A stretch of 32,072 bases of DNA. Source: an uncultured Lachnospiraceae bacterium (lineage in GTDB: Bacteria; Bacillota; Clostridia; Lachnospirales; Lachnospiraceae). The notes under the pieces were generated by a model, which worked only from the letters and a program-made list of their open reading frames with translations, had not been told where the DNA came from and searched no databases. The position numbers and the translations under genes are program-made. Shown piece by piece: positions 1 to 6,670 of the stretch. Position 1 is the stretch's first letter, and each line of letters begins with the position of its first letter. The stretch is from contig CAJURU010000032.1 of the NCBI GenBank assembly GCA_910588845.1, positions 1 to 32,072 on the forward strand, in the 5' to 3' direction.

Positions 1-234
1 GCAAAAGTATTGCTTGCAGATGAGCCGACAGGCAATCTTGATGAAACCACGGCAGAGGAAATTATAAAATTACTGAAAAGAACGGCGCATGAACTTGGAA
101 AGTGCGTCATTGTAGTAACGCACAGCAAGTATCTTGCAGCACAGGCAGATGAGATTATCATGATTAAAGATGGCTATATAGAATCAGTTACAGCGTTATC
201 TGACGAATTATCTACAGAAAATATAGGACGATAG
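1..234 (+). CDS. ABC transporter ATP-binding protein, C-terminal fragment cut by window start
   Basis: The reading frame is open from base 1, so this is the tail of a gene that begins upstream. The visible part has the Walker B and D-loop segment LLADEPTGNLD, followed by the H-loop VTHS and the usual closing stretch about the nucleotide-dependent switch. The wording of this segment is typical of the MacB/LolD/FtsE-like ATPases that pair with FtsX-type permeases for peptide or antibiotic export. It couples ATP hydrolysis to a membrane permease, which is not in the window. It is the outermost visible gene of the left mobile element and may be cargo. The family is secure from the motif; the substrate cannot be told. 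Confidence 0.85.
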   Translation, partial: AKVLLADEPTGNLDETTAEEIIKLLKRTAHELGKCVIVVTHSKYLAAQADEIIMIKDGYIESVTALSDELSTENIGR

Positions 235-380
235 CCCACCAAATAAAAAACCCCTGTCCGCACAAGAGAGCTTTATACCCCAAAAGTAGAAGTTAAATAT
301 CTGTATATAAGAACCAAAATATCTATAAACCGTAAAGGTACGACAGCCTTAGTTGTCGCCAGATAAGGATGCTTTTATGT

Positions 381-428
381 AGGATACGGTGTAACTTTCG
401 TTAAAGGGATTACACCGTATCCTTTTTC
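381..428. terminator. Perfect 14-bp hairpin terminator
   Basis: AGGATACGGTGTAA (381-394) pairs exactly with 410-423 across a 15-base loop and is followed by TTTTTCT on the plus strand. It lies about 150 bases after the ABC gene. The same right arm contains the last codons and stop of the minus-strand recombinase remnant, so the hairpin may have been that gene's own terminator region. The plus-strand T-run favours termination of rightward transcription. Confidence 0.7.
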
Positions 429-645
429 TGCGTCAATGCTTTCTGCTCCTTTTCGTAGTTCTGAAGCATTTTAGCAAACCGTTCAGTTGTTTTTCTTTGC
501 CAGCAGATACAGGAATACAGACTCATAGCAGCGGACAAAATCGGATAAGCCGCTGACAGCTTCCGGCACAAGCCTTTCAAGGACAATATCACGGATATAA
601 TGCATGGTACATTCCCCTCTGCCGGATTTATAATGTAATTGAAAA
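410..645 (-). pseudogene. Degenerate C-terminal fragment of a serine recombinase
   Basis: Read on the minus strand from about 645, one frame gives SGRGECTMHYIRDIVLERL and continues to a stop near 486. This is the classic segment after the zinc ribbon of clostridial site-specific serine recombinases (cysteine, then hydrophobic-HYIR, then VL-x-x-L). A shift into the neighbouring frame then gives a charged helix (KTTERFAKMLQNYEKEQ) ending KKDTV-stop at 410, which fits the coiled-coil region that follows in the family. The catalytic N-terminus is absent and the two halves are out of frame, so the gene is dead. The upstream edge abuts the AbiEi remnant on the opposite strand, which suggests a recombination or deletion junction near 630-645. 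The identification rests on motif memory, not a search. Confidence 0.55.
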
Positions 646-1189
646 TAACGGCGGTATTGCAAAAACTTCAGACTTTGCTGATAAGGGGATAAATAAATAC
701 GAGGTAGCAGCTTTTTGTAAAGAAGGGCTTATCAAAAGGATTCGTAGGGGATTTTATCAGCTGCCACAGAGCAATGGTACGACGGAGGAACAGTTAATAC
801 ATGAGTTTCTTCCGCAGGGGATTATCTGCGTGGAATCCGCGTTGTTCCATTACGGATACAGCGATTTTTCTCCCCGTGTATGGTCGATTGCAGTACCGAG
901 AACAGCGTCCCGTGCCGTAAAAAATATTGAAGGATTTCCGATGAAAGCTTACTATATTCAAAAAGACTTTCTGACAATCGGAAAATCTACAGATAATTTC
1001 AATGGTGTAACATTGCCCGTGTATGACCGGGAAAGAACAATATGCGATTGCTTTAAGTACCGCACAAAACTTGATAACGAAATTTTCAATAAAGCTGTCA
1101 ATGCTTACGCTGCTGATGAAAAAAAGAACCTTGCAAACCTGTCTAAAGCTGAAAGGCGGATTGTTCATTTATTCCGTTACCGATTTTGA
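635..1189 (+). pseudogene. AbiEi-type antitoxin, truncated at both ends
   Basis: The open frame from about 635 reads ENNGGIAKTSDFADKGINKY and then an arginine-rich turn (LIKRIRRGFYQL). This is the winged helix that starts AbiEi-type antitoxins and transcriptional regulators of type IV toxin-antitoxin systems. The middle (EFLPQGIICVESALFHYGYS and VYDRERTICDCFKYR) also fits the family. No convincing start with a ribosome binding site precedes it; the 5' side runs straight into an opposite-strand recombinase remnant. After NLANLSK (about 1147) the frame leaves the family sequence and stops at 1189, because the gene is joined out of frame to a piece of the toxin gene. In intact systems the protein represses its own operon and counteracts the nucleotidyltransferase toxin; here it is most likely inactive. 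Confidence 0.7.
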
Positions 1190-1310
1190 CAGTCGTGTGA
1201 CGGTAGATGTAGATTTTCTTCTTCGGAAACTTCCCAACACTCCTGAACAGCTACAGACTGTAATAGAGACAATCATCTCCACGCCAACAGGCAATGAAAG
1301 ACATATTTGA
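1143..1310 (+). pseudogene. Internal fragment of AbiEii-type nucleotidyltransferase toxin
   Basis: In a different frame from the antitoxin remnant, this stretch reads LKLKGGLFIYS, then about 15 residues on VDVDFLLRKLPNT, ending at PTGN. The glycine pair followed by the D-x-D core is the nucleotidyltransferase motif of AbiEii/AbiGii toxins, which sit directly downstream of AbiEi. Both the beginning of the toxin and everything after about residue 50 of this piece are missing. The right edge falls exactly where the next ORF begins (ATG at 1294). Two deletions therefore seem to have collapsed the toxin-antitoxin operon. The fragment should be non-functional, and no start codon of its own is evident. 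Confidence 0.65.
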
Positions 1311-1584
1311 CAAAGAATCAATGAGTAAAGATATAGCAGAAATAGAAAATATTATTTGTAATTATCAAAGATATGGTTTGCTGGATAGAGAAAATGCAAT
1401 GAAAAAAATTAAAGAATTAAGAATAAGCGATGAAGATATAGCGGCAGCTACTTCTATTAATCTTTCCGTATTTTCTATACCGTTTAGTCAATCAACAAAC
1501 GATCAAATCGTTGGAGAGTTAGCTATGCAGAGGGATATTTTGCAGGCAAAACTGATTAAGAAACAGGTGGAGGAGCAGAAATGA
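1294..1584 (+). CDS. Small charged protein of unknown function
   Basis: A 96-residue ORF of mostly helical, charged composition with no signal peptide or membrane segment. The residues around YGLLDRENAMKKIKEL vaguely resemble SHOCT-type short helical modules, but not enough to name it. The start codon lies at the breakpoint with the AbiEii fragment and has no good ribosome binding site, so it may be the C-terminal end of a longer protein whose front was deleted. Its stop overlaps the ATG of the next ORF (ATGA), showing that the original gene pair was translationally coupled. In intact relatives of such loci the gene ahead of a type III methyltransferase is often part of the same restriction locus, but that role is only inferred here. 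Confidence 0.4.
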   Translation: MKDIFDKESMSKDIAEIENIICNYQRYGLLDRENAMKKIKELRISDEDIAAATSINLSVFSIPFSQSTNDQIVGELAMQRDILQAKLIKKQVEEQK

Positions 1585-1799
1585 GTACAAATTTATCAAA
1601 GCAAAAGCGTGAAGATTTACTTGCTAAAATCAAAGAGATTCGTAACTTTATCGCTGCTGCACCGCAGGACGAGAACACAGGCAATCTGCTTTCTTACCTT
1701 GCGGAGCTAGAAAAAGATGTGAATGGCAAGAAGTACGGGGTTGTGTTGCTTGAATCGGTTGCTCAAATGCATCTTACTTTTTGGGCAAATAAAAAATAA
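1581..1799 (+). pseudogene. N-terminal stub of type III restriction-modification DNA methyltransferase
   Basis: The first 50 or so residues (MSTNLSKQKREDLLAKIKEI, then FIAAAPQDENTGNLLSYLAEL and KDVNGKKYG) match the N-terminal helical domain that I recall at the start of Mod-type adenine methyltransferases. Those proteins continue with the DPPY and FxGxG catalytic motifs. Here the frame changes after KKYG to a short unrelated tail and stops at codon 73, so no catalytic motif is present and the stub cannot methylate DNA. The start is supported by ATGA coupling to the preceding ORF. It forms a third broken defence gene in a row with the AbiE remnants. Confidence 0.6.
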
Positions 1800-1804
1800 A
1801 GGTT

Positions 1805-1836
1805 AGCGGCGGGAAGAAATGATTCTCCCTGCCGCT
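1805..1836 (+). terminator. Hairpin after the methyltransferase stub
   Basis: AGCGGC at 1805-1810 pairs with GCCGCT at 1831-1836, extended by GGGA/TCCC with one bulge. It follows the stop at 1799 by six bases. The downstream T-run is weak, so it is only a possible terminator. Confidence 0.35.
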
Positions 1837-1991
1837 GTTGTCAATTAGTTATAAATCAAATCAGTATTGGATTAAACGGATATTCGCAATGCCCAAAGAA
1901 GCAGGGCAGGTTCTCCGCTTATTTGCCTGTTCATGAATGCTGTCCGCTGCATGATGAAAGCGTTCAAAAAAGGATTAGCCCTCTCGTTATA

Positions 1992-2000
1992 TGGTACAAT
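1992..2000 (+). promoter_or_regulatory. Extended -10 promoter for the small gene before the recombinase
   Basis: TGGTACAAT matches an extended -10 element (TGn followed by TACAAT) about 40 bases before the TTG start at 2040. No good -35 box is visible at the right spacing. Confidence 0.4.
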
Positions 2001-2039
2001 CATTCGCTCATACATTGAGAATGAGGGAGGTGCTGCCTG

Positions 2040-2225
2040 TTGGAGCATAGAGAATTTAGGTATGTTGGCGAGCCTGTTCCAGAATTGAATGAGCAGGAAC
2101 ACGCAGCATTTCTTATGAATTTTCAAAGGTCAATCCTTTTATCATTAGAAAAACGGAATCTGTTGACCGCATCACAGCGGGAACGCTGTTTGCTTGAGCT
2201 TGAAAAACAATATCATTTAAATTAG
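2040..2225 (+). CDS. Small conserved element protein upstream of recombinase
   Basis: A 61-residue protein (MEHREFRYVGEPVPELNEQE at the start, ending in a basic helical segment with RNLLTASQRERCLLELEKQY). The TTG start at 2040 is chosen because GGGAGG at 2025-2030 sits nine bases ahead of it; no ATG lies in a better place. The closing part, roughly residues 40-58, has the leucine-glutamate pattern of SHOCT-like short modules. I recall similar small ORFs just ahead of TndX/TnpX-type recombinases in clostridial elements, which suggests a role in element maintenance or excision, but there is no direct evidence. A terminator-like hairpin follows it, so it is probably its own transcript. Confidence 0.6.
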   Translation: MEHREFRYVGEPVPELNEQEHAAFLMNFQRSILLSLEKRNLLTASQRERCLLELEKQYHLN

Positions 2226-2233
2226 AAAAAAGC

Positions 2234-2263
2234 AACGTCAGGCATAACTGCTTGACGTTTTTA
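2234..2263 (+). terminator. Rho-independent terminator between small gene and recombinase
   Basis: AACGTCAGGC (2234-2243) pairs with GCTTGACGTT (2250-2259) with one G-T pair and a six-base loop, followed by TTTTT. It starts nine bases after the stop of the small conserved gene. Confidence 0.7.
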
Positions 2264-2349
2264 CATAATCAGGCTTGTCGGGAAACGCCCCAAGGATATA
2301 CCTTTATGCCCTGTAAAAATGGGCGAAATCAAAGAGAGGAGATATTCTT

Positions 2350-4113
2350 ATGTCAATAGATAGATACGAAACCCTAAATCAAGAAAGGAAGATACAGCAC
2401 AAAAAGAGAAAGGTTGCCGCATACTGCCGTGTATCTACGGACAATGAAGACCAGGCAAATTCATTTGAAAGCCAGCAGCGTTATTTCAGACAGTATATAG
2501 AGCGTAATCCCGATTGGGAGCTTTATGAAGTGTTCGCAGATGAAGGCATCTCTGGTACGAATACGAAAAAACGGAAAGAATTTAACCGCATGATTGCGTG
2601 TGCAAAGAACGGTGATTTTGATTTGATTGTAACAAAAGAAATCTCCCGTTTTGCGAGAAATACCCTTGATAGTATATTCTATACCCGTGACCTCAAAAAG
2701 CACGGCGTGGGTGTTATCTTTATGAATGATAACATCAACACTTTAGACGGCGATGCGGAGCTTCGCCTTGCCATTATGTCCTCGATTGCACAGGAGGAAA
2801 GCCGTAAGACTTCCGAGCGTGTAAAATGGGGGCAGAAACGCCAGATGGAGCAGGGAGTTGTGTTTGGGCGGAGTATGCTTGGCTACGATGTGAAAGACGG
2901 CAAAATGTATATTAATGAGGATGGGGCAAAAGTTGTCCGTCTTATCTTCCATAAGTTTGTAAATGAGGGGAAAGGAACTCATGTGATTGCCCGTGAACTT
3001 CGGGAGGAGGGAATTCAGCCCATGCGGGTAAAAGAATGGCAGAACACAGTCATTCTCCGTGTTATCCGCAATGAAAAATACTGCGGTGATTTGGTGCAGA
3101 AGAAAACCTATACGCCAGACTTTTTATCCCATGAAAAGAAAGTAAACCTCGGGCAAGAGGAATTTGTGATTATCAAAGACCATCATGAGCCGATTATCTC
3201 CCGTGAGTTGTTTGATAAGGCAAACCGCATGTTAGACGAAAAATCACTATCGCAGGAGGGCAAAGCAAAACACAGCAACCGTTATCCATTTTCTGGGAAA
3301 ATTAAGTGCGGCAGATGTGGCGCAAGCTATGTCGCCAGATATAAAAACCGAAAAGACGGCAGCAGATATAAAGCATGGCGTTGTTACGAAGCGGCAAATC
3401 ACGGAAGCCCTCATATTGATAAAGCGGGAAACAAGAAAGGCTGTTCTGGTATGAGTATCCGCAATGAAGAAGCCATTCACATTATGTCTCTCGTCTGCAA
3501 ACAGCTCACCATTGACCGCCAAAAAATATCCGATAACTTAATCAAGATGATTAATAAGGTTATTTTGATGGATGTAACAGGCGCGGACACAAATGTTTTG
3601 GCAGAGAAAATGGAAGCGGCAAAGAAAAAGCGTACCGGCTTGATTGACCTTTATACCAGTGGCGATATTGACCGTGATGAATTTTCTGCTCTCAGAGTAA
3701 AATACGATGCCGAAATAGACAGCTTAAAATCTATGATGGAGAGTATTGAAAAGCAGCAAATTGTAAAGCGTAAGCAACAGGAGTTAATGGAAGATATAAA
3801 AAAAGCGATTGGCGAACTTATCAGCGGTATTGAATATGAAGATGAATTTTACACGCAGCTACTTGATAAGATGGTCGTCAATGATAGGGAGAATATAGAT
3901 GTGTATTTGAATTTACTCCCTCTCAAATGGAGCTACACAGTTGCAAAAGCATCAAAAAAAGCGGTAGCCCCTGAAGTGGAAAAGCCCCCTCCCGTTGGTC
4001 AGGGGCAAGTCGGTCGCCGCAATGAAAATCGTCAATGCCGATTGGCGGCTCCCTGGAACATTTCAGGGGCTTCTCTACCAATATCAGTCAGTAATCCTGC
4101 CACTTCACGGTAG
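2350..4113 (+). CDS. Large serine recombinase (TnpX/TndX type)
   Basis: Integrates and excises the mobile element through a serine-DNA intermediate. The resolvase domain spans about residues 20-165, with the catalytic serine at residue 29 in YCRVSTDNEDQ and the conserved arginines in KEISRFARNT. The recombinase domain follows (about 190-300), then a zinc ribbon starting with C320 and C323 (CGRCG) and closing with the WRC and GC cysteines near 345-375, and a charged coiled coil (about 405-490). The length of 587 residues is within the usual 500-700 range. GAGAGGAG about eight bases ahead of the ATG supports the start. The last 12 or so residues lie beyond the inferred element end and are read from the antisense strand of cotJC, so the C-terminus here is a product of the insertion. 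All catalytic features seen are intact, so the element may still move. Confidence 0.92.
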   Translation: MSIDRYETLNQERKIQHKKRKVAAYCRVSTDNEDQANSFESQQRYFRQYIERNPDWELYEVFADEGISGTNTKKRKEFNRMIACAKNGDFDLIVTKEISRFARNTLDSIFYTRDLKKHGVGVIFMNDNINTLDGDAELRLAIMSSIAQEESRKTSERVKWGQKRQMEQGVVFGRSMLGYDVKDGKMYINEDGAKVVRLIFHKFVNEGKGTHVIARELREEGIQPMRVKEWQNTVILRVIRNEKYCGDLVQKKTYTPDFLSHEKKVNLGQEEFVIIKDHHEPIISRELFDKANRMLDEKSLSQEGKAKHSNRYPFSGKIKCGRCGASYVARYKNRKDGSRYKAWRCYEAANHGSPHIDKAGNKKGCSGMSIRNEEAIHIMSLVCKQLTIDRQKISDNLIKMINKVILMDVTGADTNVLAEKMEAAKKKRTGLIDLYTSGDIDRDEFSALRVKYDAEIDSLKSMMESIEKQQIVKRKQQELMEDIKKAIGELISGIEYEDEFYTQLLDKMVVNDRENIDVYLNLLPLKWSYTVAKASKKAVAPEVEKPPPVGQGQVGRRNENRQCRLAAPWNISGASLPISVSNPATSR

Positions 4114-4262
4114 GGGATCGTATACCTTTGGGACAGGTAGCGCATGGAAGCTGACAGTTCGCCGTCCGGCCCACCGAATTGGCTGATGATTACCTGGGCA
4201 ATCTGCGGGTTGGTCTGTGTAATATTGACAGGGTATTGTAATCTTTTTTCATAATTCCACAT
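4032..4262 (-). pseudogene. cotJC: Spore-coat protein CotJC (manganese-catalase-like), truncated by element
   Basis: The first 62 residues (MWNYEKRLQYPVNI, then QFGGPDGELSASMRYLSQRY and EVAGLLTDIG) are characteristic of CotJC, a manganese-catalase-like spore coat component of about 190 residues. The family then expects T-E-E and metal-binding helices. Instead the frame reads REAPEMFQGAANRH and stops, because the mobile element begins there. Most of the ferritin-like four-helix metal site is therefore missing. The gene is third in the minus-strand cotJA-cotJB-cotJC operon, starting right after the cotJB stop. The remaining part would be expected on the far side of the element, left of this window. 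Precise excision could restore the gene. Confidence 0.85.
4055..4095. other. Inferred element-chromosome junction (att site) inside cotJC
   Basis: Reading cotJC on the minus strand, the protein fits its family up to LLTDIG (codon 62, ending at base 4077), then continues with unrelated residues to a stop at 4032. The serine recombinase gene ends in the same place on the other strand, as expected when such a gene lies at the edge of its own element. The crossover should therefore lie near 4065-4080. The exact core cannot be fixed without the other end of the element, which is outside the window. Confidence 0.5.
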
Positions 4263-4529
4263 TTAGCAATAACCTCCTTCCCAGGGCATCGGCTGGGTAG
4301 ACCACAGCCACATTTGATCCGGTTTTGCAGTGTCAAGAGTCAGCGGCCCATAATTGTTTTCATATTCTTTGAGCGCTTTTGTGCGCACTTCGCGGAAGTG
4401 GTTGAAGTATGCGATTGCTTCCTGGTCGGTAGGATGGGTATCCAGGTAAAGCACGATGTCGTTTACAGCAAAGCTCACCATGTTAATCCACTGGAAAAGT
4501 TTTGTTTGTTCCATTTTATTTTCTCTCAT
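4263..4529 (-). CDS. cotJB: Spore-coat protein CotJB
   Basis: An 88-residue protein with the CotJB pattern: LFQWINMVSFAVNDIVLYLDTHP near the start, then EAIAYFNHFREVRTKALKEY and YGPLT, ending in a tryptophan- and proline-rich tail (WLWSTQPMPWEG). In Bacillus the CotJ proteins are assembled together into the inner spore coat; the molecular role of CotJB is not established. The start at 4529 overlaps the cotJA stop (ATGA), with AGGAGG nine bases ahead; an in-frame ATG five codons later is an alternative. The tight coupling to cotJA and to the broken cotJC shows a single operon. Confidence 0.9.
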   Translation of the reverse strand: MRENKMEQTKLFQWINMVSFAVNDIVLYLDTHPTDQEAIAYFNHFREVRTKALKEYENNYGPLTLDTAKPDQMWLWSTQPMPWEGGYC

Positions 4530-4822
4530 TTCGGGCAGCCTCCTTTTCCATGAAATGGTTTATTCAGTTCCGGGAAAATTGTGCCGCAGTGTAATGCCTT
4601 ATCCGGGTCATAAGTTTCGTGCATGAACTGCCACGGAACATACGCCATGGCGATTGCCATACCTGCTAAGGGGTCTTCTTTATCCATATGATCTTGGCAA
4701 CGGCGGGGCATTGGCGGTCTGCCAGCCATGGGATGCTGTGACATGGCTGGTCTATATGCGTCTGAACGCTGTGGCATTCTCGCGTTACAACCACAGCTGG
4801 AATTTGTGTTATAATTTGCCAT
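4526..4822 (-). CDS. cotJA: Spore-coat associated protein CotJA
   Basis: A 98-residue protein. The first half is low-complexity, rich in methionine, proline and arginine (repeated PM and RP pairs). The second half carries the CotJA core: LAGMAIAMAYVPWQFMHETY followed by a short loop and GTIFPELNKPF. It is the first gene of the minus-strand cotJ operon; AAAGGA lies ten bases ahead of the ATG. In Bacillus subtilis the operon is transcribed by sigma E in the mother cell. Some CATAT-like sequences lie upstream here, but I could not align a convincing sigma E promoter. The operon is divergent from the DUF975 gene. Confidence 0.88.
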   Translation of the reverse strand: MANYNTNSSCGCNARMPQRSDAYRPAMSQHPMAGRPPMPRRCQDHMDKEDPLAGMAIAMAYVPWQFMHETYDPDKALHCGTIFPELNKPFHGKGGCPK

Positions 4823-5036
4823 ACTGATGATATCCTTTCTTATATTTCTGTTCTTTAATATGATATGACAGACGGGATAAATGGTGCCAGTGATATGGAA
4901 GTTGATATTCTTAGATGAATTTTGTAAGGTTTCTGTAAGGAAAAAATGTTTTCCTATTAAGAAAAATAAGATATAGTATATGAAAAGATAATCACAAGCG
5001 ACCTATTACTAGCGATATGAGAAGGAGGAAATAAAT

Positions 5037-5918
5037 ATGTGGACGAGAAGAGAACTGAAAGAAGCTGCGAAACGTCGTTTTCGCGTAAATTATTGGAAAT
5101 GTGTGCTGGTAGCGTTGTTGATGGCATTATTGGGCGGTGGGGCAGGCTTTGGCTCTGGTGGAACATACAGTGGAATTCGTGACGTCTATACGAGAAACAG
5201 CCTCTCTGACAGCTTTGGCGATTTTAGCGGAAGTTACAATGACTGGGATAATGCAGGAGATAGCTGGGGTGATGCAGAAGATAGCTGGGATGATGAGGAA
5301 TATGATATAGATTTAGATACATTATTTGATGATATTGCAAATAGCAGCCCTGCCGAAACTGTAATTACCGCGGCGGCGATAGCCACGGTTGTTGTTCTGA
5401 TAATTACAATTGTGTTTGTGGTAGCTTTAATTATTGTTATTCCCGTGTCAGTTTTCCTGATAAACCCATTGGAAGTAGGAACGAACCGCTTTTTTGTACA
5501 AAATCTCAAATTAGATGCGAATCTCAGAGAGATATGTTTTGCGTTTGACCATAATTATCTAAATTGTGTTAAAATATTATTCTTCCGTGATTTATATGTA
5601 TTTTTGTGGAGCCTGCTCTTTATTATTCCAGGAATTATCAAGGCTTATGAATACAGGATGGTTCCATATATTTTAGGCGATAACCCCAATATCGACAGGG
5701 AGGAAGCTTTTGCGCTAAGTAATATGCTGATGCAGGGCAACAAAGGGAAAGCCTTTGTGCTGGATTTATCTTTCTTGGGATGGTATATTTTAAATGGACT
5801 TACCTTAGGTATTTTGGGAATCTTCTATGTGAATCCATATATAAAGCAGACTAACGCGGCATTGTACTTAAAATTAAAGGGCTTGCAGACCGTAGAAGGG
5901 CAGCCGAATTGCGCATAA
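5037..5918 (+). CDS. DUF975 family integral membrane protein
   Basis: A 293-residue membrane protein that starts with the DUF975 signature MWTRRELKEAAKRRFRVNYW. A first membrane segment spans about residues 22-42. Next comes a soluble loop very rich in Ser, Asp, Trp and Gly (about 60-105), then a long double hydrophobic stretch (about 110-150) and further segments near 190-215 and 250-280. DUF975 proteins are widespread in Firmicutes and of unknown function. AGAAGGAGG sits seven bases before the ATG. It is divergent from cotJ and co-directional with the two-component genes that begin 63 bases later. The acidic, tryptophan-containing loop looks lineage-specific. Confidence 0.88.
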   Translation: MWTRRELKEAAKRRFRVNYWKCVLVALLMALLGGGAGFGSGGTYSGIRDVYTRNSLSDSFGDFSGSYNDWDNAGDSWGDAEDSWDDEEYDIDLDTLFDDIANSSPAETVITAAAIATVVVLIITIVFVVALIIVIPVSVFLINPLEVGTNRFFVQNLKLDANLREICFAFDHNYLNCVKILFFRDLYVFLWSLLFIIPGIIKAYEYRMVPYILGDNPNIDREEAFALSNMLMQGNKGKAFVLDLSFLGWYILNGLTLGILGIFYVNPYIKQTNAALYLKLKGLQTVEGQPNCA

Positions 5919-5920
5919 GT

Positions 5921-5954
5921 TACCATGCCATTGCGAAGCAATTCGTGGTATAAT
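5921..5954 (+). promoter_or_regulatory. Extended -10 promoter overlapped by an inverted repeat
   Basis: TGGTATAAT at 5946-5954 is a perfect extended -10, with no good -35. It is overlapped by a nested inverted repeat: TACCA (5921-5925) with TGGTA (5946-5950), and ATTGC (5930-5934) with GCAAT (5938-5942). The arrangement would suit an operator for the response-regulator operon, or a weak terminator for the preceding gene. Confidence 0.5.
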
Positions 5955-5981
5955 ATCTGGTATTGAGGGAAAGGAGCGGTT

Positions 5982-6668
5982 ATGGCGTATACAATTTTAA
6001 TTGCAGATGACGAGACAGATATTCGCGAATTGCTCCGGCTGTATCTGGAAAAAGATGGTTATCATGTATTGGAAGCGGCAGATGGACAGTCTGCCCTTTC
6101 CCTATTGGAGCAAGAGGAAATAGATATGGCGCTTTTGGATATCATGATGCCTAAAGTGGACGGTTACCATGTATTAAAAAAGCTGCGTGAAAGCAGTAAC
6201 ATGCCAGTGATGATTTTATCTGCTAAAAATCAGGATTCCGATAAAATTCTCGGGCTTGATTTAGGGGCGGATGATTATCTGGCAAAACCTTTTAATCCCA
6301 TGGAGGCGATGGCGAGAATTAACTCAAATATCCGCAGATTTTATTCGCTGGGTGCAAAAGGAGAAAAGGTAAAACAGCTTGAAGTGAAAGATTTGCGTCT
6401 GGACACGGAAGAGTGCGTGGTGTACCGAAACGGCAGTCCGATTGACCTGACCTCTGTAGAATATAAGCTGTTGCGGATGTTTATGGAATATCCGGGAAAG
6501 GTGTTTACAAAACAACAGGTATATGAGAATGTCTGGGGAGAAGAATATGCCATCGCGGACAATAATATCATGGTGTGTATCAGCCGGCTTCGTGCAAAAC
6601 TGTCTGAGGACGGCAGCGCCTATATCAAGACAATCCGCGGACTGGGTTACCGCATGGAGAAAGAGTAA
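5982..6668 (+). CDS. OmpR-family response regulator (VanR-like)
   Basis: A 228-residue two-component regulator. The receiver domain (residues 1-118) has the acidic pair D9-D10, the phosphorylation site D53 in LLDIMMP and the lysine of the LAKPF motif. The winged-helix DNA-binding domain (about 130-228) has LTSVEYKLLRMFMEYPGKVF and the closing IKTIRGLGYRME. The closest remembered relatives are the VanR/VncR type regulators of envelope stress. The kinase gene starts two bases after its stop, so the two form one unit. GGGAAAGGAG lies just before the ATG. Likely targets are envelope genes nearby, but this is inference. Confidence 0.93.
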   Translation: MAYTILIADDETDIRELLRLYLEKDGYHVLEAADGQSALSLLEQEEIDMALLDIMMPKVDGYHVLKKLRESSNMPVMILSAKNQDSDKILGLDLGADDYLAKPFNPMEAMARINSNIRRFYSLGAKGEKVKQLEVKDLRLDTEECVVYRNGSPIDLTSVEYKLLRMFMEYPGKVFTKQQVYENVWGEEYAIADNNIMVCISRLRAKLSEDGSAYIKTIRGLGYRMEKE

Positions 6669-6670
6669 AG

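Noticed and set aside
1872..2126. Minus-strand ORF opposite the small conserved element gene
   Set aside because: The plus-strand gene has a ribosome binding site and family features; the minus frame has neither.
4823..4900. Sigma E promoter for the cotJ operon
   Set aside because: CATAT-like boxes occur on the minus strand, but no pair has the spacing needed to call it.
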